A DNA stretch of 64,000 nt from Yamagishiella unicocca (Eukaryota > Chlorophyta > Chlorophyceae > Chlamydomonadales > Volvocaceae), in contig BDSL01000013.1 of NCBI GenBank assembly GCA_003116995.1, positions 682,001-746,000 on the forward strand. Direction: 5' to 3'. The notes beneath the pieces are model-generated. The model made no database searches, was not told the origin of the DNA, and saw nothing but the letters and a program-made list of their open reading frames with translations. A program made the position numbers and the translations under genes. Positions 24,222 through 36,900 of the stretch are shown piece by piece (the stretch's first letter is position 1; every line of letters starts with the position of its first letter).

Positions 24222-25888
24222 GCTAATGTGTGAAGCGAGCGGGGGCGCGCCCGCCCTGCTCCCGTCGCGGGCAGTTAGTTAGTTGGAAGTTGAGGTTCGC
24301 AGCGGGCGAGTATCACCTACAGAGTGATGGGAAGCTGGGCGCCTGCATGCTACCGCAACGTGGGGCAAGCAGCTGAGCGCGTCCCAATCTTGCTGTAGCA
24401 GCTGTTCCAGTGGTCTCCAGACCTGAAGGAAGAGCCATCGGGCACATCGCCACCAAGCAGCACCACCTAAACAGCGAAACGCCGGTACTCTCGTAGGAGC
24501 GAGCGCATCGGCGGAACGAAGCATGCACGTGCCGGCTGCTGCGGCTTGGTTTGGCGCTTGGGTCGCTGGCATGCATGTCGCGAGCGAGGCCGCGTTACTG
24601 CGTCACATGTCGCGAGCGAGGCCGCATGACTGCGCGCGCGTCTGCATAGCTCGTTCGGCGCAGCGTGCAAGTGCGAGATGGGTGATGGTGGGTGTATGTT
24701 ACTTGCCGCGCGTGGGCCGTTGCTGTAAGCCAAGCTGGCGCGCAGTCAAGCTGCTGCCCGACCCCATGCACGCACGTGGACGCACGCACCTCCACCGCCG
24801 CTGGGTGCGCTGCTTCATTGACCCCCTGGCGCCGTCCCCACGTAATCCTTGCGCCAGCCGGTGGCTGCATTTGGCTGCATTCATCCCGCCGCACGCCAGC
24901 TAGCCGGGTGCGTGCTGGCGGCTGCGTTCTTCCGCCGTACGCCAGGTCCATACCGTGCATCGCCCGGCCGACAGGGGTAACATTGGTAGATTGGTACACG
25001 ACCCTGTGTAGCTGTGTTAGGAAAGAAAACCCGGCACAGCGTACTGAGTATGTACTTATGTACGGCACTCGTACCGGTAGTACTATCATCATGCACCGAT
25101 GCATCCTTCGCGCCTGTGGGTCCCTGTAACCATGGCAAGACGCTTCCCGACGCTCGCTTGTAATTTTGCCTTGTAGGGGTGTCCGTTGTGCAATCGGCCA
25201 TGTGGTTCGGCGTTCCGTGTGTGCAATTCATTTGGCCAAAATACGAACAGTTTATTCGGCATCGGCGGTAGTTTCATACAGTCTCGTCTGGAGCAAATCT
25301 CGCTACAATGGTCTGTAACACTGGTGGCTCGTGGTCGGCACGCTTTCCCTACTCGGCGAGGCTCTTTCGCACTTGTAGTCGTTTTCGGTTTCCCTGTCGG
25401 CCTCGGTCCGGCTGCCTTTTCCCGACCAGTGAGGAGTGGTTTTGACTTCGTCCGGTGATCTGTGTTGTGGCCTGGCCCATTGGGCCCGCCTGGTTGCGCT
25501 TCCGCGCTTGAGCCGCTCTGGCTCCCCTGTAACACTCGCATTCTGTAACACTCGCATTCTGCTTAAAAACATAAAACCCTATCGCATCCCAAAGCAATTT
25601 TACCCGGCCAGATTCCTAATTTGTATATATTTCGAACATGATAAGTGAGGTGTCCTTTATTTTCACGTATAAATTAATGATATATCTACCCTATCCGTTC
25701 GTTATTCCCTCCTTCTCTTCTATATGACAATTTCGACATAAGCGACGCCCTTTCGGCGATTATTGGAAACCTACCTCACTTACTTCTCATTTGGTTTCCT
25801 GCTGTGCATCCCGCGTTGCGCCCTCGCTCCGTCCCCGGCCGGCCCCCCACCGGGTTGTTTTCATTTGTGCCACCACCCCACACCCCAG

Positions 25889-26493
25889 GACGCTCTGGCC
25901 GCCAAGTCCAGCGAGTTCGCGGGGCTGGTCAAGATCGGGCGAACCCACTCGCAGGACGCCACCCCTCTCACCCTGGGGCAGGAGTTCAGCGGCTACACCA
26001 CGCAGGTGCGTGGGCGGGTCGGCGAAAGCGGCGGCCGCTTTTTGATCAACTGCAAGGCACTAGCGTGCGTGGCTTTTCAGGCAAGCAATGCGCGGTGAAC
26101 GCACAAGCAAGCAAGCAGCAACGGCCACGTACACCACGCAGTACCACAGCGGCGGCGGCGGACTAATTGTTACTTGGCCCCTCGGCGACTAGCGCCGCCT
26201 GTCCGTGCGGTCGGCGGGGCGACTACTACTTTCAATAATGACACTTACATGCATGTATGCGTAATCACCAACCTTATCAATTACCATCTGGTAGGTGGCA
26301 GACGTAGTAGCTTGTTACCGGTAGCCTAATCTCTCCGTCCGCGCGCCGCTGCCGCGCGCGCGTGTCTGTGCCCTCCGTCGCTCACGCGCTCAGGTGCAGT
26401 ACGGCCTCGAACGTGTACGACAGTGCATGGGACACGTGTACCTGCTGGCGCAGGGCGGAACGGCTGTGGGCACCGGCCTCAACACATTTGAAG
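25889..26493 (+). pseudogene. Class II fumarate hydratase, isolated two-exon fragment
   Basis: Two in-phase exons, 25889-26005 and 26394-26493, encode the central part of class II fumarase: [18 protein letters not shown] (the invariant GRTH region) and VQYGLERV...[14 protein letters not shown]. Both have good splice sites (CCCCAG|GAC, CAG|GTGCGT, CTCAG|GTGCAG, GAAG|GTACGT) and no stops. I found no exon for the N-terminal third upstream, and no exon for the C-terminal part with the GSSxMPxKxNP signature downstream, before the next gene. Class II fumarase is normally about 460 aa; 72 codons remain here. It is best read as a duplicated or relic fragment. A real gene with far-distant exons is possible but less likely. 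Confidence 0.75.
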
Positions 26494-27133
26494 GTACGTG
26501 CGTGCATGCGTGCGTGGCTGGGTGTTGAAGAAAAGGAAGACACGTACGTACGGCGGACCAAACGCAAGGCGGAAGCGAATAGTGGCTGCTGGCCATACGT
26601 ACTAGATAGCTTGCACGAGCCGGCAGGTCACTGCGCTACGTGCGTGCATGTGCATCTTCTCCCGGAGCACGCAGTGTGAAATGTCGTGTGGGGCAGTTGC
26701 TTGGTGGGCTTGCCTTTCGCTACGGACGGACGTACGGACGGAGCGACACACCATTGGGTTGCTTAGTTGGGTCACTTATTTGGAATGCATGGGTTTCGTT
26801 CATTCTGGCAGCAGGCGTCACGAAGGATGGAACTCCTGCTCTAGCTAGCTAGATCGTAAGCTAAGCAGGGAACGAAGTAATAAGGCAATACTATTTTGGG
26901 CACGCACCCACTAAACATAAACTCTTTGTCACCACCGCAAGCCTGCCGGGTGATACTGTTCAGCATGCCCGTTCCGTGCGTGCGCATCCAAAGAGTAAGG
27001 TAGGGCTGCAGGGGCCGGCAGGTTCCCGTCGTTCATGTTGGAATCAACTATTAGGGACAACTAGGAATATACTATGATAATGTTATACTACGGCGGATAC
27101 CGCTGGAAGCGGGATCAGCCTAGTTATCAATAA

Positions 27134-27162
27134 GACGGAGTACGGCTGTGCCGTACTTCGTC
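27134..27162. repeat. 13-bp stem hairpin
   Basis: GACGGAGTACGGC, a TGT loop, then GCCGTACTTCGTC: complementary except for one G-T pair. It is probably part of a degenerate mobile element. Confidence 0.55.
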
Positions 27163-27238
27163 CAAGAACTAGCCTTCTCTTACAGAGAAGTCTGCGTTTC
27201 TTGTCCTCAGTACGTTACAAGTTTGAACAGTCCCGCAC

Positions 27239-27335
27239 GCCGGCACTCAGCTCCCGGCGGCAAAAAACCTCCCAAGTAGCACTAAAACCGGCACTCAGAT
27301 CCCGGTAATCCCCTGACCGGCACTCAGTTCCCGGC
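27239..27335. repeat. Three dispersed copies of a CCGGCACTCAG motif
   Basis: CCGGCACTCAG followed by CTCCCGG, ATCCCGG or TTCCCGG occurs three times within about 95 bp, separated by unrelated spacers. Confidence 0.6.
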
Positions 27336-27849
27336 ATCCCAATCTCCCAAACCAGCTGCAAACGGAAAGGGCAAACAATTGTCAGTCGACAGATTTTTCG
27401 ATTTCCCGCGTTAGATTCCGCCTTCGGAGCTCGGTTTCTCGCGCCCACGCACGGGCACCATCCCGTGCTTCAGCGGGACCGCGCCCGCGGTAGATAGGGC
27501 AGCGCTAGTCCGTTATCTTTGCTGTCGAGGCTCGAAAGCACCTCCAGCTCCTGTAGTAGCAGCAAAGTACCAGTATCGACGGGTTCCTGATCGATCCCTG
27601 CCAATCAAGCCTAACTATCAGGAGCAGTTCACATAGTAGTGTAGCTGGTCGTAGCTAGGGGTGGCTGGATCGGCGGTGGTAGGTTTGCGTCCGACCGATA
27701 GTTATGTAGTTGAGACTAGGCACGCCCGAGAGGTTATGGCCGTTCTTCCGTTTGCAGCTCTGTGCTTCATCAAGCAAGCTGACAGCACAAGGCGCACTGA
27801 AGCTGCGGTCGTCACAGGTTACACGTACACATACCGCGCGCTGTCATCA

Positions 27850-28080
27850 CGCGCACAACTGTTACAGCGCGCACAACTGTGTCTCTCACAACTGTTACAG
27901 CGCGCACAACTGTCTCTCTCACAACTGTTACAGCGCGCACAACTGTGTCTCTCACAACTGTTACAGCGCACAACTGTCTCTCTAACAACTGTTACAGCGC
28001 GCACAACTGTGTCTCTCACAACTGTTACAGCGCACAACTGTCTCTCTAACAACTGTTACAGCGCGCACAACTGTTTCTCT
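27850..28080. repeat. 33-bp minisatellite
   Basis: About seven copies of a unit built on CACAACTGTTACAGCGCG and CACAACTGTGTCTCT. Some copies are shortened to 31 bp by loss of a CG. Confidence 0.9.
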
Positions 28081-28153
28081 CGTCTCCATCAGTTTCCGGC
28101 ACACCGCCCGGTGGTTGCGTCGTCGGTCTTGAGCCCACCGTTGTAACAGTGGG

Positions 28154-28654
28154 GTAGAGGCATCGGGCACATCGCCCGACACTGACGGAGACGAAGGAGG
28201 AAAAGAGGACCCGGCGGAGCGAGGTACGGCAAACCACCAAACCCTCTGAGCAAGGGCCCACAGGACAAGCAGCGCGCGGTCACGACTACCCAGAGGGGAA
28301 AGTAGCCCCTATCGTTCCCCTGTAATCAGTGAAATAAAAACACTGCAACTCAAGCAGACCATCAACCAGCCTGATTTTCTCCCTGCTGGACGGCGCTCGA
28401 GGTGTTCGTAAGCGGCTTCCATGTCGCCCGTCCGGCTTGGCTGCTTACCCTCCTCAAGTGCCGGCCTTGCTCGTGCGGCGGGTTTCCGCCATCTGAACTA
28501 CAGCAGCCCCCCCCGGGGTGGTCAATGCCGCTGACAACATGCTTGTCCTCTGAGCCCTTGTTCAGGGATTTTCGGTGGATTTCCGTCTTAACCTGCTGGG
28601 TTTTCTTTTCCTCTTTGCCTCCTTCAGGCTCAGGCGGTGTGCCCGATGCCTCTA
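28154..28654. repeat. 500-bp segment bounded by inverted repeats
   Basis: GTAGAGGCATCGGGCACA at 28154-28171 has its exact reverse complement at 28637-28654. Inward of these the two ends keep weaker inverted similarity for about another 60 bp (GGAGG-AAAGAGG-ACCC). It looks like two diverged inverted copies of one repeat, or a MITE-like element. No transposase is present. Confidence 0.6.
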
Positions 28655-30155
28655 CTTTCCGGCCTGGCCCGCCGCACCAGTACACTGCTACGGTATGTAT
28701 GAGAGTGCATGGTAATCGCGCTGGCAACACACGACACGACGGCGGGACTCAACCGGCCTGCCGGAGCTGCCTTTCAGCTGCTGGCCATCAATCAATCAAT
28801 CAACAATCGGCAGTTGAGCGGGCGGACGACAGGAGGGTATCCGACGGACTCAACAAAGGGACGATCAAATGTCCCACAAGGCGGCCTGCGCAGCAGAGCA
28901 GCACTCTTGATGATGCAGGCTCAGGGAGAGGGCTCTCTTCGGGTCCTGGGCGCGCGGGCCCCGGACTCCGCAACACATTCACCGCCCGACGTCAAGGAGT
29001 GGCTCCCCAAAACACGCCACCGCATGCGTGAGTTACTGAGTTTGGCCAGGTTACTGAGGCTGGCGTCCACACGGTACCGGGGATACCTCCTCCGGCGCCC
29101 ACTACATGCATCGTGTGCACCGGATGGCTCCAGGAAGGGCGGCCGTGAGGCAGCAGGTGCCCAGATGCGGCACCTTCCGCCGGCGCGCTCCATACCAGAT
29201 AACTAACACGGCACGTGATGGGAGCGACAGTGTGCCTTGGCGTACCGATACTCGCAATCCCGCAGACCCTCCCGAGGTTGACAAACAGCACGATAACATA
29301 ACAGGTCACAACCGATTACGGCACTGCCCCCCTCCCTCGCCCGCCACCGCACCAACAACAGAGACGGGTGTCGTGACGTGAGGGCGGGCGGGCGTCCAGC
29401 AGGCGCGGGAGCAGCACACCAAAACACGGCAGTTGCCTCACCGTCTGAATGCATGTCGATGGTTAACAGGCGTACGACGCACGTTACGTCCAGCAGTCAG
29501 CAACTAACCACGCACCATCACCGTCACGACATGGCCATAAGGCCCACATTCTTGGAATCATCATCATGCCTTAATGCTAGGTACCGGCAGCAGCAGTATC
29601 CGGCACACAGCAAGGTATGCGGTCCACAACACAGGGGGCAGGACGCCGCAGTCCGACCAAGCTGCCGGGCGGCCAGGGCAACGCTGTTGATCACACACAT
29701 CCTGAACCCCACGTCCGACGTCCGACGCGCAATCCAGCTGCAATACTTACCACGCCCGCCCCCCGCCCCAAACACCTTTTCCACCTGCTTTGCTGCAACC
29801 CGTGCTCAACACGAACCCCCCAATCCCACACAGCACCGACACACCGCCGCACTAGGTGGCGGCACACCGCCGCACTAGGTGAAGGCACGGGGACGGGGCC
29901 GATCTGTGGCAGCCTCGGGCGGCCGCCCACCGCCGCCGCGCCGTGGCCCCGCACGACACGCCGACCATTCCGTACTGCGGCCCCATGCCGTCCCTTGCTG
30001 CATACTGTACACGAGAGAGCCCAACAGAGCACCGCAGCGTCCCCGTCCTGTGGTGCACACGGTCCGAGCGGAAGTCCCCGTCCTGTGGTGCACACGATCC
30101 GAGCGGAAGTCCCCGTCCCCGTCCCCGGCAGCTCCCCCCCCGGCATGCGCCCACA

Positions 30156-30225
30156 TCCTCGCTGTCCGCCGACCGTGCGCCCACTATCCTGTCGTTTTCG
30201 TGTCAACGGTTTTCACGCCACCCCC
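30156..30225 (+). repeat. Dispersed repeat family 2 copy
   Basis: Carries CGCCCACTATCCTGTCG, then TGTCAACGGTTTTCACGCCA. It is nearly identical over 70 bp to the copy at 41208-41280. Confidence 0.75.
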
Positions 30226-30643
30226 GCGCCATCATCACCGCCTTGGTTTGTCGGCCGTGGATTCGCGGAGCCTCCTTAACCCCCCCCCCGCGGCGACGGC
30301 ACGGGGTCCGGACCCCCCCATTGCCACTGCCACGGCACGGCGCCGCCCCCCACTACCCCTCCTCCTCGCCCCAACAGGGCTTGGCTCTGTGGCGCGGAAG
30401 CAAACACTGTGGGAGCAGGGGCGCAAGTCTGGTCCGTGGCCGCAAGGTGGTGTCGCGCCGCCTGAGAGAGGTCAGTCCCGGAGCAGGAGCCCTCCAACCA
30501 CCATACCGGTATGTCCGCCAAACGCCATGCGTCCACAAACAAACACCTCCGGTGTCGACCGACGCCACCAGGTGCTAAAGCAGAGCATCCCCTTGGGGAG
30601 GTGTATACTCTTGGGGAGGTGTATGCCTAGAAACGCGCGCACT

Positions 30644-30907
30644 GCTGACTGGGTCCACGAGGCACCGCACCGCACCGCTGACTGGGTCCACGAGGACCCG
30701 CACCGCACCGCTGACTGGGTCCACGAGGACCCGCACCGCACCGCTGACTGGGTCCACGAGGACCCGCACCGCACCGCTGACTGGGTCCACGAGGACCCGC
30801 ACCGCACCGCTGACTGGGTCCACGAGGACCCGCACCGCACCGCTGACTGGGTCCACGAGGACCCGCACCGCACCGCTGACTGGGTCCACGAGGACCCGCA
30901 CCGCACC
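30644..30907. repeat. 33-bp minisatellite, eight copies
   Basis: Eight almost identical units starting GCTGACTGGGTCCACGAGG, at 30644, 30677, 30710, 30743, 30776, 30809, 30842 and 30875. The array lies 68-331 nt past the stop codon of the minus-strand Nudix-like gene, so it probably falls in its 3' UTR. Its length is a multiple of three and it stays open in several frames, which creates spurious ORFs. Confidence 0.95.
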
Positions 30908-30974
30908 GCGCCGCGCCCCTTGGGTTGCGGGCCGCCGCGGGAGGGGGGCGGCGGCACGCCCCATGCGCACGCGC

Positions 30975-33900
30975 CTAGAAGGTCTCCTGCGCCGGCGGCG
31001 CCTTCCACACCCACTTGGTCAGCAGCTGCCCCCCCGGCCGAACCTCAACGGTACTGAAGGGGCTCTCGGGTATCCCGGACACGCGCGCCTTGACCCGGTG
31101 GAAAATGTACTGCGGGGGAGGGGGAGGGGTATGAGAGGAAGCCGGGCGGGGGTGGGGCGGGGAGGGTATGAGAGGAAGCCGGGCGGGGGTGGCGGGGAGG
31201 GGTACGAGAGGATGCCGGGCGGGGGTGGGGAGGAAGTGCGGCACGACAGCGGAGGGGCTGAGGGGAGCGAGCGCCACCATGGATGTGGTTTTAGGCGCGG
31301 AGCAGTGGCCGCCCCACAACAGCACAACAGGAACCCCCCGGAGCACGAGGGTGGGAGACGCCCCCTCCCCTGCCCGGGACCATGCGCCAACTATCCTGTC
31401 TCGTTGCGTAAAACGGTTTTTATACACTCCCCTTCCCGGCTGCTCGGTCCCAGCTCGCACGCACCCGCAGCGGCCCCCTCCACCCCCCTCCCCACCTTCG
31501 TCAGCAGGCCGGGGTAGCTCATGGAGCTCGAGTACTCGGTGCGCAGGAAGTACGAGTCGTCAAGCAGCGTCACCTGCAGCAGGTGTGGGGTCGGTTTGGG
31601 ATCGGTTTGGGGCGGTGTTGGGTCGGTGTGGGTCGGTGTTGGGTCGGTGAGGGTCGGTGTGGGTCGGTTTGGGTCGGTGTGGGATCGGTGTGGGTCGGTG
31701 TGGGGTCGGTGTGGGGTCGGTGTGGGGTCGGTGTGGGTCGGTGTGGGGTCGATTTGGGTCGGTGTGGGTCGGTGTTGGGTCGGTGAGGGTCGGTGTGGGT
31801 CGGTTTGGGTCGGTGTGGGATCGGTGTGGGATCGGTGTGGGTCGGTGTGGGGTCGGTGTGGGATCGATTTGGGTCGGTGTGGGTCGGTTTGGGTCGGTGT
31901 GGGATCGGTGTGGGTCGGTGTGGGGTCGGTGTGGGTCGGTGTGGGGTCGGCGTGGGGTCCGTGTGGGTCGGTGTGGGGTCGGTGTGGGGTCGGTGTGGGG
32001 TCGGTGTGGGTCGGTGTGGGATCGGTTTGGGTCGGTGTGGGGTCGGTGTGGGATCGGTTTGGGTCGGTGTGGGATCGGTTTGGGTCGGTGTGGGATCGGT
32101 GTGGGTCGGTGTGGGGTCGGTGTGGGATCGATTTGGGTCGGTTTGGGTCGGTTTGGGATCGGTGTGGGTCGGTGTGGGGTCGGTGTGGGATCGGTTTGGG
32201 TCGGTGTGGGATCGGTGTGGGTCGGTGTGGGGTCGGTGTGGGTCGGTGTGGGTCGGTGTGGGTCGGTGTGGGTCGGTGTGGGGCATCACTAGCCGTTGGG
32301 GGGCAGCCAATAAACCCGTACGGCAGTGGGGGGTGGCGGGTGGTGCTGTGCTCGTGTGGGCAGGCACCGGGGGGCTGAGGGGCTCTCACGGCCGCGTGAG
32401 AGGAACCTCGGGGGGCATGTGCGCGCAGCAGGAGGAACCTCGGGGCGTTGCCTGACGACGGACCGGTGCAGGACCCTGGCAGCCCACCATGCGGCATCCG
32501 TACGGTGCAGCGTTCGGCCGGGGCATGCCGAGGCGGCTGTGCTGGGGGCGAGGGAGCTTTGGTGCGGCGCCACCCCCACCCCCTCGGCCACCCCCACACG
32601 CGAACCAGTCCCGCCGACTACCCGCCGACTGCTTGCTAACTACCTGCCAACTACCTGCCGACTACCTGCCAACTACCTGCCCGCCCCCACCGCAACCTTT
32701 ACGACTTGCCGTCTGCATGTTGTGTCTCCCCACACAACATCTCCGCACTCCAAACTGCTGCACGTTTTCGCCACAGCACCGTCCAGCCATTCTCAACCGC
32801 CGTCTCGTGCCCCACGCGCCCCCGACCTCCGGCTCCCTCCGACCGCCCCCAGCAGCCGACCGCCCCCAGCAGCCGACCGGCCCCAGCAGCCGACCGCCCC
32901 CAGCAGCCGATGGACACGCACCGCACCGAGCCAGGCGCAGCACCCAATAATGTAGGCTGCCCCTCTTTGCCCGTGTGTCCTCCCAGCCGACACCTCTCCT
33001 CCCCAGCTCCACATGAAGCCGGTCTAACACCATCCAGCCGCCCCATCCACCGCACTCCCACGCCGCGCCCCGTGCTGCCGCAGGCTCCGCGCTGCCGCCC
33101 GGCCTCGGCCCCCTCCCCAACCCCCCTCCCAGTGTCGACATACGACCTCCGTATTTTCCTGACCCAAGTTCTCCAGCATGCATCTCGAAACGTCTCTTTC
33201 CTAAACAGTTTTTCTCGCATCCACGGGTCTTCCTCGCAACCTCCCAGTGTCCTTTCCTCCATTCTCTCCATGTTCACCCCGCGGCCGTTCCCGTCGCCTC
33301 ACCCCCCCGGGCCACTATCCTTTCCCTTTTCGTGTCAACGGTTTATTTTCACGCCACCCCCGGGCCCCGGGTACCTGTCATGCCCTCCCCCCTGCCATGT
33401 CGTGTAACCGGGTGTTCCTCCCCCCGCTCCCCTCCCCTCCCCCCGCTCCCCTCCCCTCCCCCCGCTCCCCTCCCCCCGCTCCCCTCCCCCCGCTCCCCTC
33501 CCCCCGCTCCCCTCCCCCGCTCCCCTCCCCCCGCTCCCCTCCCCCCGCTCCCCTCCCCTCCCCCCGCTCCCCTCCCCCCCCCCTCCCCTCCCCCCGCTCC
33601 CCTCCCCTCCCCTCCCCCCCTCCCCTCCCCCGCTCCCCTCCCCCCGCTCCCCTCCCCCCGCTCCCCTCCCCTCCCCCCGCTCCCCTCCCCCCGCTCCCCT
33701 CCCCTCCCCCCGCTCCCCTCCCCCCGCTCCCGGTATCCCGTCTCCTCGCCTGCTAGCCTTGCCCCCCTGTCCCGCATCTTCACGCCCCATATTTTCTCAC
33801 TTCCTCCCTCCGTCATACAGGCCTCCGCCGTACGCCGCCGTACGCCGCCGTACTAGCCCGCGTCCCCGTCTCCCCGTACATCCCCGTACTCCCCTCCCCC

Positions 33901-36900
33901 CGCTCCCCTCCCCCCGCTCCCCTCCCCTCCCCCCGCTCCCCTCCCCCCGCTCCCGGTATCCCGTCTCCTCGCCTGCTAGCCTTGCCCCCCTGTCCCGCAT
34001 CTTCACGCCCCATATTTTCTCACTTCCTCCCTCCGTCATACAGGCCTCCGCCGTACGCCGCCGTACGCCGCCGTACTAGCCCGCGTCCCCGTCTCCCCGT
34101 ACATCCGTCCTCCCCTTTCCTGCCTCCGCCTCTTTCGCCGCGCCGCTGGGGCCTCTTCGTTGCTTTGACCCCTGTCCACCCGCTCCGCGCCTGGATGTTG
34201 TTCCTAACGCCCCCTGCTGCCCCTTGCCCGCATGCTTCGCGTCGACCGCCTTCCCCACCCGCTCTGGGCCCTGGTCAGGTGAGTTCCGCCGCTGGGTTGG
34301 GCCTCTGTTCTGGTAGTTTTTTGCTAGTCGTTGCGTTCTTGTCTGCGGGCGTCGGGACCTGCGTCTGGGCTTTCGCGTCCCCCATGGCGGCGCGGCGCGG
34401 CTTCGGCCTCCTCTCCTGGACGACCGCGGACCTCCTCTGGTAATGACCGGCTTCCTCACGCATCTGGTCGGTATTCGGGCGGGTCGGGACTGGGACTCCG
34501 ACTAGGACTGGGACTGGGACCGGACCGCGATGTCCGCTCTCCCATAGCGCACCAACTCCCACAGTTCTCCTGCTAGCGCCCAAAACCGGTTCTGCGAAAA
34601 GTTTACGTGCGTCGCGCGGGGTCCTCGCTTCCTTTCGTCTCGCCGTAGCCGATATAGCTTAGCCGCCAAAGGTCATATTACGACCTTCGGCTTTCGTATC
34701 CCCAACCCAGTTCTCCCGCATGCATCTCAAAACTTCTGTCTTTTTCGGACATCCACGGGTTTCCCTCGAATCCCCCCGCTCCCCTCCCCCCGCTCCCCTC
34801 CCCCCGCTCCCCTCCCCCCGCTCCCCTCCCCCCCCTTCCGGCCCCACCTTGTAGTCCTCCGGCAGAGCGCTGCTGAGCTCCTCCTGCACTGCCCGGTGCA
34901 GCGCCGCCAGCCAGGGCTCGTTGGCGACCATCTTCTCACTCACCGGCACGTTGCGGCGCCGGGAGCGACCGTCAGGCAGCACCTGCTCGTCCTCAAACAG
35001 GATCTGGGAGGGGAGCGGGGGAAGGAAGGAAGCGGGCAGGGTCGAGGGTGAGGCGGCGTGAGGGGGGTAGCGAGGATACCCGCTTACGCGACATAGGTGT
35101 GGGGCGAGGCGGGCGGGGGGAGTGAGCGGCGAGGGAGAGGCGAGGGACGGAGGGAGTGGGTCGAGGGACTGGCGGCCAGTAGAGACGATGGCTACGAGGG
35201 GAGTCGCAAGCGGTGGCATAGCTGCTTCGGGTGCTGCACTTTCAGAGCGCTGCGCATCGAGGGGGCGATGGTGGGTTGGAGGTGGAGTTGGAGGTGGGGT
35301 TGGGGTTGGGGTTGGGGTTGGGGTTGGGGTTGGGGTTGGGGTTGGGGTTGGGGGTAGGGTAGGGTGGAGGTGGGGGTAGGGTGGGGTGGAGGTGGAGGTG
35401 GAGGCGGGTCATCACCTCACACCTCCTCCTCCCAGCGGCCGGCGCATGGGACAGGAGACCAGGAGCCAGCCGGTCACAGTGCACCGCTTCGAACGACTCC
35501 CCCACTCCCGGGCCCGGGCGCAGTAATCAAACGACCCGCGAATGCGCCCCCGCGAGGTCTGCGGCGTTGCCCCGGGCCCAGCCTCAGCCGAATGCACTGC
35601 ACACATGCCGGCACCTGCCCCCAGGACCCCAGTGCGCCGTCAGCCCCCCTCCACCCGCCCACCCACCTGCCCTCTGCTATTCAAGATGTGCAAGGACAGG
35701 ACGTTGACGATCCGCAGCGCCTTGCCACCCTCCACCTCCAGCACGCTCTCCTGCTTGGAAACCTGCGCAGGGGAGGCAGGGGAGAGTTTGAGGCACCTGG
35801 CAGTGAGGCACCGGCGGGAGGCACCGGGGGGAGTTGAGGGGCGGTGTCCTGCACCCGCGCGAGGCGCACGTCCCGCCCCGGCAGCGTGCGTCTTGCGCTG
35901 CGCAGTACGGGGGTGCGGTCCTGCGCCGCCGGGTGGCTCCCGGAGTACCAGGCCAGGGGGTGAGGTCCCAGGTCTTGCGCGTGCAAGGAGCTAGCCGCCT
36001 GGCTGGCCGGCCGCCTGGCTGGCCAGCTGGCTGCCTTAGCGGCTAGTGCGCTGTTTGCGTTTCCCCCTTAGCGGCTAGTGCGCTGTTTGCGTTTCCCCCT
36101 TAGCCAGCTTAGCTTGCGGACTCTGGCGTCCCTGGGGAGTGCCGTGAGTGCGACCGGGCAGCCCCATGCCCCCCGCCGCGCCTGACCCTGGCTCCCTCCC
36201 TCAGCGCCACGTACGTCCTCGCGACGACCCCTCCTCCCCCGCCTGCATGCCGCTTGGTCGTCAGAGCGTACCAGGGTAGGCGGGGCAGCCGAGGGGCACC
36301 CCCCCCTCCGCACATGTGGGCACGGTTTTTTCCCGCATCCACGGGTCTTCCTCGAAACCCGCGCACATCGGGGCCGCGGGCGCAGCCGCAGCTGACCCGG
36401 CTGCCCGGCTGGCTGGGAGCTTGCGGGAAGCCGCCGGGCTGCCCGGAGGCCCATCGACGTTTCAAGTACCAGCTCGAGGGAGGGCTGGACAGCCCATGCA
36501 AGGGGGAGGCAGCGACGCAGCGCCGACTCACGGCCCTGGCTCGTGCTGAGCGCCCGTGCGCGGGGCAGCACCTCTGGTGGGACACCGGGCAGCTGCCCGA
36601 GGCTCAAGAGGGCAGGCTTCTCGCATGCCGTGCATTTCAACGGTCTTCGCGATCCCGATGCTGGCGTCTAGGCTTGGGTGCTAGTTCCGTTGTTGTGAGC
36701 TGGGTTGTGCAGTGACAAAGAGAGGGACCTTTGTAACGAACAAAGGGACCCTTGGGCCCGCAACGCGGGCGCGCCATGTGTGGCTGACGTACCTCATCGA
36801 ATAGCTCATGTACAGTCTTCGCCATACCCTTTCCGTATACGGCGGTGTCCACGCCACCTTGTTCCTGATGCGAGAGAAACCAGATAAGGCCAGCTTCGTG

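Larger units (their letters stand above)
22151..25888. other. Intergenic region after the SBP gene
   Basis: No gene recognised. It holds a telomere-like tract (22215-22236), short tandem repeats (22236-22258 and 23482-23540), a palindromic satellite (23889-24221) and a degenerate element around 25140-25570. The last ends in two direct copies of CTGTAACACTCGCATT, as at the 3' end of some retroelements. Confidence 0.6.
26494..30643. other. Intergenic, repeat-rich region without recognised genes
   Basis: It holds tandem repeats at 27239-27335 and 27850-28080, a small hairpin at 27134-27162 and an inverted-repeat element at 28154-28654. Open frames of up to 200 codons in the GC-rich part (about 28.4-30.6 kb) show no family similarity and overlap repeats. 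Confidence 0.6.

Noticed and set aside
27850..28080. Regular repeats suggesting a CRISPR array
   Set aside because: There are no unique spacers: the units are directly adjacent copies, and the host is eukaryotic. The same holds for the array at 23889-24221.
29879..31057. 392-codon plus-strand ORF with TADWVHEDPHR repeats
   Set aside because: Driven by the 33-bp minisatellite, whose unit length is a multiple of three. It has no domain and overlaps the supported last exon of the Nudix-like gene on the other strand.
31391..32599. 402-codon minus-strand ORF rich in Thr, Pro and His
   Set aside because: It is the translation of the GGTCGGTGTGGG minisatellite inside an intron; other frames of the array are equally open and a real exon (31496-31573) overlaps it in another frame.
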